From positions 35,315,501 through 35,379,500 of the forward strand of contig CM053809.1 of NCBI GenBank assembly GCA_028671895.1: a stretch of 64,000 nt of DNA, given 5' to 3'. A program made the translations under genes and the position numbers. Positions 61,769 to 64,000 of the stretch are shown one piece after another. Origin of the DNA: Oenanthe sinensis (taxonomy: Eukaryota; Streptophyta; Magnoliopsida; Apiales; Apiaceae). A model generated the notes under the pieces. The model worked only from the letters and a program-made list of their open reading frames with translations. It made no database searches and had not been told where the DNA came from. Numbering within the stretch: the stretch's first letter is position 1; each line of letters opens with the position of its first letter.

Positions 61769-64000
61769 ATTGAAAAATAAGAATTTGAAACTAGTAGTAT
61801 TAAATCGTGTTATAGATACAGAGGTATCCTCAACTCATCTGCATCATACATTCATGTACTTTGATATCAGATTTACCAGATTTTGTTTGATCTTTTTAGA
61901 TATCATAAATTCATAATCTTCCCGCAAGTCCAAAGACTTTTATGATTTATGATTGTAAATGGATTAATTTGCATGAAGGGGATACATCCTATTTACGAGG
62001 AAATTTTAATTGATGACTTATGATTCGAGACTTTTTTAGGAAAAAATTCGAGAGTTATAGTATTTTTCTTAAAAAAAATGTTGGTCAGACCCATATTTCT
62101 GGTTTGGCCAAGTGTGGCAGTTTTTTCAGCTTTTAATTTTATTTATTTATTTTTTATAAAGATTGTACGGTGTGAATGTGATATATCAATTGAAATTGAA
62201 ATTATATTTATATCTATGCTATATTATTATAACCGAAAGATTAAAAGTTTTGGTCGTCGGTATGGTACCGGGTGAACCATAAAAAAAATGTTAACCGTTC
62301 AGTTTTATATAAATGATGGAAACAATCTTAATCATTGAATTTTAATAAAATATAATTTTAAATGTCAGGTTATAAATCAAATAATAAATATTCATTTTAG
62401 GTGATTTTACGGACGGCTATTCAATTAGAAAAATTTTAGGTGGTTTATGAACGGTTGCTTAATCAAGAAAAGGGTTCGCTTTAACCGTGAAGAGTAGATA
62501 ATTTTTTCTCTGTCTTAACTTTTATTTATTTAGAATCGTGAAGAGCGGGTAATCTTTCTCCATCTTAATTTCTGTTTTTTTTAGATCAGTGAACAATAAA
62601 CTCTTTAAAATGTTGATCGTGTCATTTGTATGAACTTATGAATGCATCAAATTTAATCATATTTATATTTGTTTATTTTTTAGTATTGGTGATTTTTTAT
62701 GAGGGGTCATTTCAATATACGAGTGAGACGATCATTTCAATATATGAGTGAGACCATGTTGTGAACACTTTCATGCCAGTCCGAGCACATAGCTACCATC
62801 AAGTACCTTCCTCAAAGTCCACTATTTCATAGTGGCACATACTCACTATCGAAGTTGAAAATCATTTAAATTTAAGCTCAGATTTTTCCTACTCATTAAT
62901 TTTGCAGTACATGGTAATGGTTAAAATTAGCTTCTTGTTTGATTAACCAAATTAAGGGGGTAAATTATTAGAATCCTAACTACCTTCTAGGTGGTTTATG
63001 AACGGTTGCTTAATCAAGAAAAGGGTTCGCTTTAACCGTGAAGAGTAGATAATTTTTTCTCCGTATTAACTTTTATTTATTTAGAATCGTGAAGAGCGGG
63101 TAATCTTTCTCCATCTTAATTTCTGTTTTTTAGATCAGTGAACGATAAACTCTTTAAAATGTTGATTGTGTCATTTGTATGAACTTATGAATGCATCAAA
63201 TTTAATCATATTTATATTTGTTTATTTTTTAGTATTGGTGATTTTTTATGAGGGGTCATTTCAATATATGAGTGAGACCATGTTGGACACTTTCACCCCA
63301 ATCCGAGCACATAGCTACCATCAAGTACCTTCCTCAAAGTCCTTTTCATAGTGGCACATGCTCACTATCGAAGTTGAAAATCATTTAAATTTAAGCTCAG
63401 ATTTTTCCTACTCATTAATTTTGCAGACATGGTAATGGCTAAAATTAGCTTCTTGTTTGATTAACCAAATTAAGGGGGTAAATTATTAGAATCCTAATTA
63501 CCTTCTACAAATAATCAGTAAGCGTTCTCATAAATTTTGAACAATGTGGCCAGATACTATTTCACCTTCTTAGTTTATTACTGTTCGGCATATTCCCTCT
63601 CTAAAAGCTCTATTTTAATATACATGACCTCATAAAGAACAATGTACATGTATAAACTTTATCTGGTACAGAGTGGTATTCGTCAAATAAATATTTTCTA
63701 TTGCACCTTGCACCAATTTTAACTGAACATTCCATATAGATGACAAACTCTCCTAAAACCTAAAAGCGTTAAGAGAAACAACTAATTTGGATCATAAACT
63801 TTTAACACTTTCACTCTCCCGACACCCCCTTTTTAGGGATTGATGTATGGATCAGTAGGAGTCCATCTTTTAGGCAATATTAGTTCTTGATGTCCAAATT
63901 AATTTTTCGTAGCGAAACTGAAGATACCGGGTCAAAGTTGAGACCTCCCAGTATACTTGACTCACATACCATATTAAATGACCAACCCTCTCAAACCTTA
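61769..64000. other. Downstream of LAX: 3' UTR and tandem duplication
   Basis: LAX 3' UTR to about 62000, then AT-rich DNA with a large direct duplication (62438-63507). The last 490 bp (63508-64000) hold nothing I can identify. Confidence 0.6.
62438..63507. repeat. Direct tandem duplication, about 0.55 kb per copy
   Basis: Copy 1 is 62438-62988 and copy 2 is 62989-63507, both running from AGGTGGTTTATGAACGG to GAATCCTAAC/TTACCTTCT. Copy 2 lacks a short stretch around ATATACGAGTGAGACGATC that in copy 1 is itself a partial internal repeat, plus a few bases elsewhere. Otherwise the copies are nearly identical. No coding content recognised. Confidence 0.93.

Noticed and set aside
63508..64000. 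Coding exon or transposon at the right edge
   Set aside because: No open frame or terminus supports a call; left as unidentified DNA.

Overview
This window is nuclear DNA of a flowering plant, most likely a eudicot. Its genes are split by short GT-AG introns, intergenic DNA is very AT-rich, and small non-autonomous DNA transposons are everywhere. All recognisable genes are plant families (COI1, PIP aquaporin, AUX/LAX carrier, DIVARICATA-type MYB, WLIM protein, GT64 glycosyltransferase). I cannot fix the species; an asterid is plausible but that is only an impression. No bacterial, organellar, tRNA, rRNA or CRISPR feature was seen.

Layout. 1-1243 (+): last two exons of a triose-phosphate/nucleotide-sugar translocator family gene, cut by the window edge. 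2656-4837 (+): complete WLIM1-type LIM-domain gene. 8774-10175 (+): two-SANT MYB of the DIVARICATA/RADIALIS class. 13401-16695 (-): complete COI1, the jasmonate co-receptor F-box protein. 17912-21815: a CACTA-type transposon that carries a decayed, multi-exon piece of a PARP3-like gene on its minus strand and is itself invaded by a small hAT element. 27972-33349 (-): a four-exon gene for a conserved plant protein whose function I do not know. 37866-39147 (-): complete PIP1-class aquaporin. 44333-52978 (+): GT64 glycosyltransferase gene (GMT1/EPC1 type) preceded by a duplicated, phase-matched copy of its promoter region and first exon. 54128-55892 (-): ribosomal stalk protein P0. 57425-61768 (+): auxin influx carrier (AUX1/LAX).

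These genes do not form an operon-like unit. Two of them (COI1 and LAX) act in hormone perception or transport, but nothing in the sequence suggests co-regulation.

Between genes the most informative structures are mobile. They include a 984-bp hAT-like element with CGGATA-rich ends and an 8-bp target duplication; a 2-kb TG...CA element with a perfect 5-bp duplication (probable solo LTR) lying inside an older MITE-like element; a 458-bp Mutator-like element with about 150-bp inverted repeats in intron 1 of the GT64 gene; several Harbinger- and Stowaway-like MITEs; and direct tandem duplications at 26.5 kb and 62.4-63.5 kb. The strongest candidates for something undescribed are the gene-carrying CACTA element and the twin first exons of the GT64 gene, where one copy acts as a natural empty site for a MITE present in the other.
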